Source: CAVRCA01 sp965218045 (GTDB lineage: Bacteria; Pseudomonadota; Alphaproteobacteria; Acetobacterales; Acetobacteraceae). Taken from it: a DNA stretch of 64,000 bases. Positions 1 through 9,442 of the stretch are shown piece by piece; position 1 is the first letter of the stretch, and the number at the start of each line of letters is the position of its first letter. The translations under genes were made by a program, and so were the position numbers. Under the pieces are notes generated by a model, which searched no databases, was not told where the DNA came from, and saw only the letters and a program-made list of their open reading frames with translations. The stretch covers positions 35,574 to 99,573 of the forward strand of contig CBDCJX010000013.1 in assembly GCA_965218045.1 (NCBI GenBank). The letters run 5' to 3'.

Positions 1-464
1 GGCTCGGTCACCGGCAGGCCGGCGCCGATCGCGGCGGCCATCGGCTCCTCGATCAGCTTGACCCGCCGCGCCCCCGCGCTCTCGGCACTCTCCTGGATGG
101 CGCGGCGCTCGACCGCGGTCGAGCCCGACGGGACGCAAACGATGATCGTGGGCGAGGCAAAGCCGCGCCGATGGTGCACCTTGCGGATGAAGTGCTTGAT
201 CATCTCCTCGGCGACCTCGAAGTCGGCGATCACCCCGTCGCGCAGCGGCCGAATGGCGTGGATGTTGCCGGGCGTGCGACCGAGCATCTGCTTGGCCTCC
301 TCGCCGACCGCGAGCACCTGCTTACGGCCGCGCACGTCGGCGAGGGCGACGACGCTGGGCTCGGCCAGCACGATCCCGCGACCCTTCACGTAGACCAGCG
401 TGTTGGCGGTCCCGAGGTCGATCGCCATATCCGTGGACATGACGCCCAGCAACCGTGAGAACAT
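1..464 (-). CDS. mreB: Rod shape-determining protein MreB (5' part only)
   Basis: Bacterial actin homologue that polymerises under the inner membrane and positions the cell-wall elongation machinery. Reading leftward from the ATG at 464 gives MFSRLLGVMSTDMAIDLG followed by TANTLVYVKGRG, the first phosphate-binding loop of the actin/Hsp70 ATPase fold, and later the conserved stretches LIEEPMAAAIGAGLPVTE. About 154 codons are present out of the usual ~345; the rest lies outside the window to the left. A second ATG at codon 9 (MSTDMAIDLG) is an alternative start. The roughly 250 bp between this gene and the divergent lipoprotein gene at 717 should hold both promoters. The partner genes mreC, mreD and rodA would be expected downstream, off the window. 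Confidence 0.96.
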   Translation of the reverse strand, partial: MFSRLLGVMSTDMAIDLGTANTLVYVKGRGIVLAEPSVVALADVRGRKQVLAVGEEAKQMLGRTPGNIHAIRPLRDGVIADFEVAEEMIKHFIRKVHHRRGFASPTIIVCVPSGSTAVERRAIQESAESAGARRVKLIEEPMAAAIGAGLPVTE

Positions 465-716
465 AAAGCCAGACCTTTTCACACGCTGTAACCGAGACGG
501 CGGAGGGCTTAACCTCCCGCAAGTTGCTTAACAAGGCTTAACAACAGCGGCGGGCTTAACGGCTTGTCAGCAGATGCGGCGTATCAAGCCGCGCGATTTG
601 GCCGTGAGGCAAAATCCCGAGAGCGCCGCATTCCCGCCGCGACCGCGACCTGATTTTCGCGTTGTCTGCGGCGGAACCAATGGGGCGGGCGTCGCCCCCT
701 GTTGAGGAGACACAGC

Positions 717-974
717 ATGCTTCGTAAAGCGACCACCGCCGTCATGCTCGCCGGGATCGGGCTTGGCCTCGCGGCTTGCAATCCCTACAGCCCCGGCCAG
801 CGCGCCGTGGGTGGCGGCCTGCTCGGCGCCGGCGCGGGTGCGGCGGTCGGCGGCCTCGCCGGCGGCGGCAACGGTGCCGCGATCGGCGCGCTCGGTGGTG
901 GCGCGCTCGGCGCGGTGGGCGGCGCGGCGACCACGCCCAACGCACCCCCGGCGCGCGGCGGCTATTATCGGTAA
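717..974 (+). CDS. Small glycine-zipper lipoprotein
   Basis: An 85-residue predicted lipoprotein of unknown function. The start at 717 is chosen because GAGGAGA lies just upstream and the N-terminus (MLRKATTAVMLAGIG) is a standard signal peptide ending in the lipobox LAAC, giving a lipidated Cys near residue 20. The rest is mostly Gly/Ala, with repeated GxxxG spacing (LLGAGAGAAVGGLAGGG and similar), the pattern of glycine-zipper proteins whose helices insert into or pack against the outer membrane. It ends in a short Pro/Arg/Tyr tail. Family members are often stress-induced envelope proteins, but nothing here fixes a specific role. An in-frame ATG at 702 is less likely because it would put charged residues ahead of the signal peptide. 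Confidence 0.8.
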   Translation: MLRKATTAVMLAGIGLGLAACNPYSPGQRAVGGGLLGAGAGAAVGGLAGGGNGAAIGALGGGALGAVGGAATTPNAPPARGGYYR

Positions 975-1046
975 GCCGGATCATTGCCGGGCGGGCGGCG
1001 CAGTGGCAGGATCACCGCTCGACCCGTGATCTGCGAGACCGTCGCC

Positions 1047-1301
1047 ATGACTCGCCTGGCTTTGCTTGCGATCGTCCCGCTCACCTGCGTCCTGGGCGGC
1101 TGCGGCTACACGCCGCAGCGGCTCGGGATCACCGGTCCTGGCACCTCGCAGACCACGGTCGCGTCCCACACGTCGGAAGCCGACGATGACGCGGTGATCC
1201 CGACGCCGGGTCTGCCGACCGGCTACCGCGGACGCGAAGACGGCGCGCGATCCACCGCCCCCAGCTACGGGCAGAACGGACGATTCTACAACTACAACTG
1301 A
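1047..1301 (+). CDS. Small predicted lipoprotein
   Basis: An 84-residue protein that begins MTRLALLAIVPLTCVLGGCG: a short signal peptide with lipobox LGGC, so lipidation at about Cys19. The mature part is hydrophilic and low in complexity (TGPGTSQTTVASHTSEADD, then a Tyr/Asn-rich end NGRFYNYN) and shows no recognised domain. It lies 72 bp downstream of the glycine-zipper lipoprotein on the same strand and could be cotranscribed with it. The start at 1047 is preferred over the longer frame from 984 because only the shorter form begins with a signal sequence. Function unknown. Confidence 0.7.
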   Translation: MTRLALLAIVPLTCVLGGCGYTPQRLGITGPGTSQTTVASHTSEADDDAVIPTPGLPTGYRGREDGARSTAPSYGQNGRFYNYN

Positions 1302-1350
1302 CGCCGGCAAAATTCGGTGCCAGGGTGTCCCCCGCGACAGGGAGGACGCC

Positions 1351-2418
1351 ATGACCGAAGCCATCAATCGCTACGATCTGACCGCCGCACGCGCGCACGG
1401 GCGGCCCGGCCGCGAGATCCGGCCAGCGGGCAAGACGATCGACATGCACGCTCATGTCTACAGCATGGAGGCGGCGGCATTTGCCCGCCCGCATCTCGAT
1501 GCCGCGGCGAACCCGCTGGGCCGCTTCGCGACCGCGGAGACCGCCGAACTGAACCGCAAGCAGGAAGCGGAACGTGCGGCGATGTCCACCGACCTGCCGG
1601 CCCGGCTCGCCGACATGGACAAGATGGGCATCGACATCCAGGTGGTGACACCCGCGCCGCCGCAGATCTACACCACGCTCGCGCCCGAGATCGCGATGCA
1701 GGCGACACGCCTGGTCAACGACAACATGGCCGCCTTCGCCGCGCGGCGGCCCGACCGGTTCGTCGCGATGGGCACGGTGGCGTTGCAAGCCGGCGCCGAG
1801 GCCGTCGCCGAGCTGGAGCGGTGCTTGGGGCCGCTCGGCTTCAAGGGCGTCGAGGTGCTCACCAACGTCGCCGGGCGGGAGCTGTCGGAGCCGGATTTCG
1901 CGCCGTTCTGGGCGCGCGCCGAGCAGCTCGGCGCCGTGGTGATGATCCATCCCGGCGGCTTCAGCCACGCCGAGCGGCTCGGCCGGTTCTACCTCAACAA
2001 CACGATCGGCAACCCGCTCGAGACCACGATCGCGCTGCACTACCTCATCCTCGATGGCGTGCTGGAACGCCACCCGGCGCTCAAGCTCATCGCCGCGCAT
2101 GGCGGCGGTTTTCTGGGCGGTTACTCGGGGCGCATCGACCACGCCTGGGGTGCGCGCAGCGATGCGCACGGTGCGTTGCCGAACCCGCCGAGCACGTATC
2201 TCAAACGCGTGTATTTCGACGCGGTCGTGTTCACCCCGCACCAGCTCGACGCGCTGGTCCGCACCTTCGGCGTGGGCCAGATCATGCTGGGGACCGACTA
2301 CCCGTACGACATGGGCGAGTACGACCCGATCGCCCATCTCGCCACCGCCGAGACGCTGGACCAGGATGGAGTGCAAGCAGTGGCGGGCGGCAACGCGGTG
2401 CGCTTGTTTGGTCTGTAG
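1351..2418 (+). CDS. Amidohydrolase family 2 (ACMSD-like) metal enzyme
   Basis: A 355-residue metal-dependent hydrolase or decarboxylase of the amidohydrolase-2 family, whose best-known members are aminocarboxymuconate-semialdehyde decarboxylase and related aromatic-acid decarboxylases. Visible signatures are the HxH metal ligands in IDMHAHVYS (His33, His35), a strand-end His in MIHPGG near residue 200, AAHGGGFLGGYSGR near residue 250, and the Asp ligand in LGTDYPYDMGEYDP near residue 315. A GGGAGG ribosome-binding site lies about 7 bp before the ATG. Length is normal. The physiological substrate cannot be read from sequence; the nearby catabolic-looking operon (3.1-6.4 kb) is on the other strand, so a shared pathway is only a guess. 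Confidence 0.85.
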   Translation: MTEAINRYDLTAARAHGRPGREIRPAGKTIDMHAHVYSMEAAAFARPHLDAAANPLGRFATAETAELNRKQEAERAAMSTDLPARLADMDKMGIDIQVVTPAPPQIYTTLAPEIAMQATRLVNDNMAAFAARRPDRFVAMGTVALQAGAEAVAELERCLGPLGFKGVEVLTNVAGRELSEPDFAPFWARAEQLGAVVMIHPGGFSHAERLGRFYLNNTIGNPLETTIALHYLILDGVLERHPALKLIAAHGGGFLGGYSGRIDHAWGARSDAHGALPNPPSTYLKRVYFDAVVFTPHQLDALVRTFGVGQIMLGTDYPYDMGEYDPIAHLATAETLDQDGVQAVAGGNAVRLFGL

Positions 2419-2433
2419 CCGCCAGGGAACGCG

Positions 2434-2640
2434 ATGCTCAGCGGGCTCGTCACTCGTGCTGCCATACACGGGGATGCAGAGGCCACAAGGCGGGTTCTGG
2501 TCGAGACTTGGCACAACACATACGATGCCTTGATCGGCCCGGAAGAAGTCACCGCGATCACCGGGCGATGGCGTGCGGTCGCCGTGTTACGGCATCCGGG
2601 TATCAGAACAAAACCCGGGCGAGCAAGGCGAGGAGGCTAA
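2434..2640 (+). pseudogene. N-terminal remnant of a GNAT acetyltransferase
   Basis: A 68-codon reading frame whose first ~50 residues (for example ATRRVLVETWHNTYDALIG, then PEEVTAITGRW) match the usual opening of GNAT-family N-acetyltransferases, in which a Trp-x-x-x-Tyr helix precedes the first beta strands. After about residue 52 the similarity ends and the frame runs into a basic tail and stop. The acetyl-CoA-binding part is missing, and what follows is the 3' end of a convergent membrane-protein gene. It is best read as a truncated gene left by a deletion. The identification rests on a short stretch. Confidence 0.45.
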
Positions 2641-3088
2641 TCTGCGGCAGGAGCATTTGAATGGGGCGGAGCTGTTCGAAGTAGCGTGGCGCTTCGCCCC
2701 GACTAGCCGCCATCGGGTCCAAGACCGCCAGCGACACATAGCCGATAAGCAGCAGTGTTAGCGATGCAATCGGCCAGATGGAGAGCAGCGACGCTGCTCC
2801 CAGCGTGAACAGCCACAGCATGGTGCCGAGTTGCGACAGGGTCGGGCCGCCGTCCTGGCGGAAACTGAGACCGCGCCGAACACCGGCGAGAAAGCAGACC
2901 ACCGCGCCAGCCCAGATCATCGTCAACCGCAGGATTGCGCCGGCGGCCGGCTCGCTCAGCGACCAGACCGCCACCGCGCCGGCGACGATCGGCATCATCG
3001 CCGCATAGGCGAGAACAAGGCTCCAAGCCGGGGTTTGATCTCGCGGCTGTTCCGTGCCGTATTCGACGCGCCCAGGGATGTCGTTCAC
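2603..3088 (-). CDS. DUF3429-type inner-membrane protein
   Basis: A 161-residue polytopic membrane protein with about five hydrophobic segments (from residue ~24 WSLVLAYAAMMPIVAGAVAV onward). The arrangement, including FLAGVRRGLSFRQDGGPT near the middle and APRYFEQLRPIQMLLPQISL near the end, resembles the DUF3429 family, whose function is unknown. It starts 14 bp after the stop of the luciferase-like gene on the same strand and is probably the last gene of the MFS-hydrolase-oxidoreductase operon. Its 3' end overlaps the GNAT remnant on the opposite strand by 38 bp. Confidence 0.7.
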   Translation of the reverse strand: MNDIPGRVEYGTEQPRDQTPAWSLVLAYAAMMPIVAGAVAVWSLSEPAAGAILRLTMIWAGAVVCFLAGVRRGLSFRQDGGPTLSQLGTMLWLFTLGAASLLSIWPIASLTLLLIGYVSLAVLDPMAASRGEAPRYFEQLRPIQMLLPQISLLALLARVLF

Positions 3089-3102
3089 CAGCCGGAGCTA
3101 GG

Positions 3103-4326
3103 TCAGGGCGCCATCACCGGCCCGACCTCGCGCAAACGGGGCAAGACCTCGCGCGCGAACAGCCGAATGCCGTTCTCCGATTCGGCATGCGTCATGAAGC
3201 CCGAGCGACCGATCATCGCCAGGTGGCCGAAGCCGCCGACCTTGTCGTGGAACTCCATGATCTGCCGATAGACACTGTCCGGATTGCCGGCGAACAGGAT
3301 GCCGTCGGCCATCGCCTGCTCCGGGCCCATCGTGGTGAGCCGCGCCGCGTTCTGGCTCGCCGGCACCACGCCTTTCTCCGCGTTTACCAGCGCGGCATCC
3401 GGTGCTGCGGGTTTCGCGCGGCTGCGGTACACTTGCGGGGCGAATTGCGGCGGCACCGCGCCGGGCAAGAACTTGGTATATTGCGGCGCCGATTTCAGAC
3501 TGGTGTTGAGGAACCACAGCAACTTGCTGCCGACGCGCACACCTTCCTCGTCGGTGTCGCCGACATAGACCAGCGCCGCGTAGGCGAAATTGTCCGTGCT
3601 CACCGGCGGCAAGCCCGCCTCGGCGCGCGCGCGTCGGTGCGCCGCATAGGCCCGCTTGGTGCCGTCCGGTCCGCGCAACACCAGCACGTGCACCATGCCG
3701 CGACGCCCGACCTCGGCCGCCGTCTCCGGATCACCCGTCGCCGACCACAAACGCGGGTGCGGTGACTGATAGGGGCGCGGCCAGATGTTCACGTGCCGGT
3801 GGCTGAAGTGCTTGCCCTCCCAACTGAACGGACCGTCCTGACAGGTGAGTGCCTTGCGGATCAGGTCGATCGCTTCCCAGTAGCGCTCGGTGTTGTTCAC
3901 CGGGCTGACATTGGCCGAGGCCATCTCGGTGCCGCCCGACTTCACGAAGCCGATCTCCAGCCGGCCGCGCGAGACCACGTCGGCGGTGGCGTATTCCTCG
4001 GCGATGCGCACCGGATCGCGCCGCAACGACACCAAGGTGCCGAGGCTGAGGATGCGTACCTTGCGCGTCTGTCGCGCGAGGATGCCGAGCAGCATCGGGT
4101 TGGCGCTGATCAAGGAGTTGATGCCGGCATGGTGCTCGATCGCCAGCACGTTCATGCCGAGATCATCGCACAGCAGGAACTCGTCGATCACTTCCTCGAA
4201 CAGATCGGCGGCGACGCGCGGGTCGCAGTAGCGGTTCGGCAAGCTGGCGCGAACGCTGTCGGCGGCTTCCAGCACGTCCGGCGCGACGTCGGGATAGGGG
4301 ATCTCGCACTGCCACCAGACATCCAT
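3103..4326 (-). CDS. LLM-class flavin-dependent oxidoreductase
   Basis: A 407-residue luciferase-like monooxygenase, expected to use reduced FMN or F420 to oxidise a small organic substrate in a TIM-barrel fold. Family features include the N-terminal MDVWWQCEIPYPDV, an LSLGTLVSLRRDPVRIAEEY segment near residue 105 (typical of bacterial LLM enzymes), and a C-terminal loop naming a target position (GILFAGNPDSVYRQIMEFHD). The start at 4326 gives a normal N-terminus; a longer frame to 4422 would run into the upstream hydrolase gene. It lies 10 bp after that hydrolase, so the two are cotranscribed. Such pairs occur in degradation of sulfonates, esters or xenobiotics, but the substrate here is unknown. 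Confidence 0.85.
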   Translation of the reverse strand: MDVWWQCEIPYPDVAPDVLEAADSVRASLPNRYCDPRVAADLFEEVIDEFLLCDDLGMNVLAIEHHAGINSLISANPMLLGILARQTRKVRILSLGTLVSLRRDPVRIAEEYATADVVSRGRLEIGFVKSGGTEMASANVSPVNNTERYWEAIDLIRKALTCQDGPFSWEGKHFSHRHVNIWPRPYQSPHPRLWSATGDPETAAEVGRRGMVHVLVLRGPDGTKRAYAAHRRARAEAGLPPVSTDNFAYAALVYVGDTDEEGVRVGSKLLWFLNTSLKSAPQYTKFLPGAVPPQFAPQVYRSRAKPAAPDAALVNAEKGVVPASQNAARLTTMGPEQAMADGILFAGNPDSVYRQIMEFHDKVGGFGHLAMIGRSGFMTHAESENGIRLFAREVLPRLREVGPVMAP

Positions 4327-4336
4327 CGAAAACCCC

Positions 4337-5113
4337 CTAACGGTCGAGGAAGCCGAGCACGTGGTCGGCGAATATTTCTGGCCGCTCGATCTCGGGATGA
4401 TGTCCGGCCTCGTCGATCGCAACGAAGCGCGATCCGGGAATCAGCGCGCTGTAGGCCCGGCCGTACGCGGGAGTGACGATGCCGTCGCTGCCACCCCAAA
4501 CGAGCAGACCCGGCAAGGCAATGCGCGGCAGCCAATACGCAAGACGCGGGTTGTGCATGTAGGGATGCCAGCCGTAGAGGCACAGCGCATCCCAGTTGCG
4601 CGCGCGGGTCACCAGCGCCTCGTCGCTCAGCGCGTCGTAATCCGGCGCAAACCGCGTCGGATCGTGCCAGCTTTGCCGCCGCACCGTGTCGGGATGGGTG
4701 TTGAACACGTCGAGTATGTCGGCGGTCTCGCGATCGCCCACCTTGATGCCAAGCGCGTCGACCAGCACCAGTCGGTCGATGCGTCGCGGGGCGGCGACCG
4801 CCAGTTCGGCCGCCAGCCAGCCGCCGAACGAGAAGCCGATCACACTCACCCGCTCGTCAGGCCACGCATCCAGCAACGCCAGATAGAGATGCACGAGATC
4901 GTAGACCGTCTCAAAGCCGTCCGGGCGTGGCGAGCGGCCGAAGCCGGGATGCGACGGCGCGACGAGGTCGAACCGCGCGGCGAGCGGCGCCAGGAACCTG
5001 GCATCCGGCTCGATCTGCTGGAACCCGTGCAGCAGCAGCAACGGCGGGCCGCCACCGCCGCGCAGCACGTCGAGCTCGATCCCATGCACCGTCATGGTTT
5101 CGCGTGTCATCAT
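4337..5113 (-). CDS. Alpha/beta-fold hydrolase
   Basis: A 258-residue esterase/C-C hydrolase-type protein. The oxyanion-hole segment PPLLLLHGF is at residues 23-31, the nucleophile elbow GFSFGG places Ser95, the acid is probably Asp210 in WGGSDGIV, and the catalytic His is His238 in EAGHHPEI. The start at 5113 is supported by ATGA overlap with the upstream MFS gene's stop; a further in-frame ATG follows directly. Translational coupling between the transporter and hydrolase suggests the imported compound is a substrate of the hydrolase or a close relative of it. Specificity is not evident. Confidence 0.88.
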   Translation of the reverse strand: MMTRETMTVHGIELDVLRGGGGPPLLLLHGFQQIEPDARFLAPLAARFDLVAPSHPGFGRSPRPDGFETVYDLVHLYLALLDAWPDERVSVIGFSFGGWLAAELAVAAPRRIDRLVLVDALGIKVGDRETADILDVFNTHPDTVRRQSWHDPTRFAPDYDALSDEALVTRARNWDALCLYGWHPYMHNPRLAYWLPRIALPGLLVWGGSDGIVTPAYGRAYSALIPGSRFVAIDEAGHHPEIERPEIFADHVLGFLDR

Positions 5114-6441
5114 CGCGGCAGCGCCGCGTCGCGGGTCTCGCGGCCGATCATCATCGCGACGATGCTGAGTGCCGCGAAGCAGGTCATCGCCGCGGCCGCC
5201 TTGTTGAAGCTGCCGCCGAACGGAACTACCAGCAGGCCGGCGACCAGCGGCCCGAAGCTGGTGATCACCCGGCCGCTGCCGTTGCAGAACGAGACCGCGG
5301 TGGCGCGCATGTGGGTCGGGAACAGTTCGGGCAGATACACGGCGTGGCCGGAGAACACGCCGAACACGAAGTAGCCGAACACCGGCAGCATCACCGGGTA
5401 GAACTGGTAGGTGTCGAGCCCGAGATAGAGGAACAGCCCCGACGCGATCGCGCCCACATTGTAGAACACCACCGTCGCACGGCGGCCGAACGCATCGGCG
5501 AGGAAGCCGAACGTGGCGTAGCCGACCATTCCGCCCAGACCCCAGAGCATCATCCCGTGCCCGACGATCGAGACCGCCGCCGTGCCATGCACGCCCTGCT
5601 TCTCGAGCATCAGGGATTGTATCGTCGGCAACCAGATCACGCTGGTCCAGATCGACAGCAAGGTGCCGACGCAGAACAGCAGCCCGACCAGGGTGGCGAA
5701 GCGGTTCTGCGGCGAGAACAGTTGCAGCGGCACAAACCGCATGAACTCGCGGTGCTCGGCCTCGGTGGCCTCGCCGCCCGACCGCACGGCGGCGCGGCGA
5801 GCGCTCACCGCACGAAAATGCGCGGTCTCGCTCATTCCGCCGCGCAGCAGCAACAGCAACAACGCCGGCGCGATCCCGACGAAGAACACCGCGCGCCAGC
5901 CATACGGCCCGACCAGCGCATAAACCTGGCCGCCGATCAGCGCGCCGAACGCGCCGCCGGTCATCATCAGACCGGAGATTTTCGCGCGATGGAAATCGGC
6001 GAACGCCTCGGCGACGAGGGTCATGCCGACCACCACCTCGGCGCCGGTGCCGATTCCGGCCAGGAAGCGGAACAGGCCGAGCTGGAAGAGGCTGTGTGCG
6101 AACCCCTGACAGGCGGTGAACACGCTGAAGATGACGATGCTGAGGGCCAGCGCCCGCACCCGGCCGATGTAGTCGGCGACGATGCCGAACAGGAACCCGC
6201 CGGAGGCCCAGCCCAGCAGCCCCACCATGCTGAGATAGCCGCCGACGCGCCCGATATCGCCGAGGCTGGCCGTGCCGCCCAGCAACTCGGTCACCGCCGG
6301 GCGTAGCACCAGCGAGAACAGGCCGAAATCGGTCGAATCGAGCGCCCAGCCGATCCAGGTGACGAGAAACACCAACCACTGGTAGCGACTGAGCTCACCC
6401 AGCCAGGACGCGCGCCCAGCCCTCGCACCTGCTGCTCCCAC
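5110..6441 (-). CDS. MFS transporter (metabolite:H+ symporter-like)
   Basis: A 443-residue major facilitator superfamily protein with about 12 hydrophobic helices. The first helix contains WALDSTDFGLFSLVLRP, the acidic TM1 motif typical of the aromatic-acid/metabolite:H+ symporter branches, and the loop after TM2 has the GxxADxxGRxR-like sequence GIVADYIGRVRAL; a second loop copy is GFLADAFGRRATV. This gene leads the leftward operon transporter, alpha/beta hydrolase, LLM oxidoreductase and DUF3429 protein, implying uptake followed by hydrolysis and oxidation of an organic compound. The exact start is uncertain within the first ~15 residues. No regulator gene is adjacent. Confidence 0.85.
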   Translation of the reverse strand: MGAAGARAGRASWLGELSRYQWLVFLVTWIGWALDSTDFGLFSLVLRPAVTELLGGTASLGDIGRVGGYLSMVGLLGWASGGFLFGIVADYIGRVRALALSIVIFSVFTACQGFAHSLFQLGLFRFLAGIGTGAEVVVGMTLVAEAFADFHRAKISGLMMTGGAFGALIGGQVYALVGPYGWRAVFFVGIAPALLLLLLRGGMSETAHFRAVSARRAAVRSGGEATEAEHREFMRFVPLQLFSPQNRFATLVGLLFCVGTLLSIWTSVIWLPTIQSLMLEKQGVHGTAAVSIVGHGMMLWGLGGMVGYATFGFLADAFGRRATVVFYNVGAIASGLFLYLGLDTYQFYPVMLPVFGYFVFGVFSGHAVYLPELFPTHMRATAVSFCNGSGRVITSFGPLVAGLLVVPFGGSFNKAAAAMTCFAALSIVAMMIGRETRDAALPR

Positions 6442-6597
6442 TGCTCCCTCCCGAGATCACGCGGCGCCGACGTCCCAACCGCCGGACTTCACGCCGGCTG
6501 CGGTGGGATCGAGACGAGCAAAGCACGGATGTATGCGGCCGTCACGCACAACCACGCCGGCCTCGCAGGGCGGTTACCCGCCCAGCGTTGCGCCGCG

Positions 6598-8172
<1,575 letters not shown>

Positions 8173-8251
8173 GGCGGCGGTCCTTGGAGTCGGGTTGCGA
8201 CGGTCAGCCTTGCGGGGTCCGGCCGCGCAGGCGCGACCGTGATCCGGGTCT

Positions 8252-8298
8252 CCCCTGAGCGATGCCGGCCGCTCGTGGCCGGGCGTGGCGCTCAGGGG
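8252..8298 (-). promoter_or_regulatory. Hairpin in the leuA leader (putative attenuator)
   Basis: A perfect 10-bp inverted repeat: CCCCTGAGCG at 8252-8261 pairs with CGCTCAGGGG at 8289-8298. A second GC-rich stem inside it pairs GGCCGG with CCGGCC. On the leuA strand the 5' arm of the hairpin contains the stop codon of the leucine-rich leader ORF, the geometry expected if ribosome position decides folding. No U-run follows, so termination would have to be Rho-dependent, or the control could act on leuA translation. The structure is seen directly; its regulatory role is inferred. Confidence 0.6.
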
Positions 8299-8378
8299 CG
8301 GCTAAGTCGAAGGAGGAGGCCGAGGGCGAGCAGCCGCGCCGAGCACCGCGCCATCGCGCGTGCAGTCCGGCAGGCCAT
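8292..8378 (-). CDS. leuL: Leucine-rich leader peptide upstream of leuA
   Basis: A short reading frame on the leuA strand, about 120 bp before leuA. From the ATG at 8354 it encodes 20 residues, MARCSARLLALGLLLRLSRP, with 7 Leu including a run of three, and stops inside a perfect hairpin. An in-frame ATG at 8378 would add eight residues. Leucine-rich leaders of this kind govern leuA in many alphaproteobacteria: when charged tRNA-Leu is scarce the ribosome stalls on the Leu codons and the downstream structure changes. No strong ribosome-binding site is visible before either ATG, which lowers confidence in the exact start. Confidence 0.6.
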   Translation of the reverse strand: MACRTARAMARCSARLLALGLLLRLSRP

Positions 8379-8580
8379 GCGTGCGCCGCAGACAACCATG
8401 CATGACCTATACGCCCGCTCGCGCCGCGATGGCAACCGACCCCAATCCGCGAAGAGTCCGGGAAGCGTGTGATAGCGGCCGCCGCACGTTCCTGCCCGTC
8501 TGGGCCGTGCTCGGCCCTACCGTCTGTGCCGTGCTCGGCGAAGGTGATTTATGTTTTGATACCGGAACGATATTGACGTG

Positions 8581-9288
8581 CCAAGGCGGGCGATGCGTCA
8601 GGCCCGAAAAAACGGCGGTGGCCAGGGTGGCAGGGAGAACGAACGCTTGGCGGAAGCGGCCCGGCTAAGCTCCGGTGGGACTTCGGCCCGGGCGTCGGGT
8701 GGGATTTGGGGTGGAGCGTGGGGCGACGCCTCGCCCGGCGCTGCGGCGAGCGCCGCCGGAGTGAGTGGTGGCTCCGAACGCGGCGGTTTCGGCGGCAGCC
8801 GCAGCGGCGCGGGCAGTGGATCGTTGGTCAGCCTGCGCCACAGCGGGCGCAGCAGCCGACCCGCTTGCGGCGACGCCGCGAGCAGCGCCTGCATCTCCGC
8901 ATCCTCGACCAGCGCCAGCAGCCAGGCGCCGAGATACCCGGCGCCGAACCGCGCCAGCACCGGCCCGCCCGGCAGCTTGGGCTGCTCGGGTGGTGTCGAC
9001 TTGGCCCGCTCGGCTGCCCGACGCGGCGCCCGGTCCTTGCGCGTCGCGGACGCAAGCGTCCCGGCGGCGAACTGCGCATGCAGCGCGGCGAGTTTGCGCG
9101 TCGTGCGCTGCAAGTACTTCCACAGCAGCAAGGCAAGCGGCCCCAGCACGTCGCGATTCCGGGGGTTCCGGTCGACCCAATCGGCAAGCGTCCACCTCAG
9201 CCGCTCGACGAGCAGGCCGAAGCGGCACATCAAGCCGGTTGGGGTGGAGGGGGCCGAGGACATGGGCGGAGTTATAGGAGATTGTTAG
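8581..9288. repeat. Duplicated ~700-bp gene unit, copy 1
   Basis: This segment matches 59103-59812 in the same orientation. Similarity begins at CCAAGGCG just after the gene's stop codon and ends about 25 bp beyond its start codon in GCTAAC. The part encoding the first ~70 residues is almost identical base for base, while the linker and tail differ by substitutions and by indels that keep the frame. The unit contains one gene and little else. No terminal inverted repeats or target-site duplications were seen at the edges. Confidence 0.85.
8598..9263 (-). CDS. Uncharacterised duplicated protein, copy 1
   Basis: A 221-residue protein of unknown function, paired with a close paralogue at 59120-59788. 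The N-terminal ~70 residues (MCRFGLLVERLRWTLADW, then LGPLALLLWKYLQRTTRK) look like an amphipathic, Trp/Leu-rich helical domain. A variable charged linker follows (about residues 72-100). A second conserved helical block, RFGAGYLGAWLLALVEDAEM through LLRPLWRRLTNDPLPAPLRL, spans about residues 104-155, then a proline-rich tail ends in PPWPPPFFRA. There is no signal peptide and no catalytic motif. The two copies are nearly identical in the first block and diverge in the linker and tail, so both seem to be under coding constraint. Confidence 0.7.
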   Translation of the reverse strand: MSSAPSTPTGLMCRFGLLVERLRWTLADWVDRNPRNRDVLGPLALLLWKYLQRTTRKLAALHAQFAAGTLASATRKDRAPRRAAERAKSTPPEQPKLPGGPVLARFGAGYLGAWLLALVEDAEMQALLAASPQAGRLLRPLWRRLTNDPLPAPLRLPPKPPRSEPPLTPAALAAAPGEASPHAPPQIPPDARAEVPPELSRAASAKRSFSLPPWPPPFFRA

Positions 9289-9442
9289 CAAGTGTGGCAA
9301 GAAATTTGTTAGAAGAGTCCCGGCGGAACTTGGCCCGACCCAACACCGTCAGCGCGAAGCGCGAAGCGCCGTGGCGATTGACGGCTTTGGTCGCTTCCCT
9401 GACGCCGACCCGGGGCATGGCAGCACGCGGGCGACCGTCGGT

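Noticed and set aside
5111..6379. Extension of the hydrolase frame upstream through the whole MFS gene
   Set aside because: The extra ~420 residues are an out-of-frame reading of the transporter; the ATGA overlap at 5113 gives a clear hydrolase start.
8360..8668. A 102-codon + strand ORF beside leuA
   Set aside because: It overlaps the leader region and the duplicated gene's 3' end with no domain or codon support.
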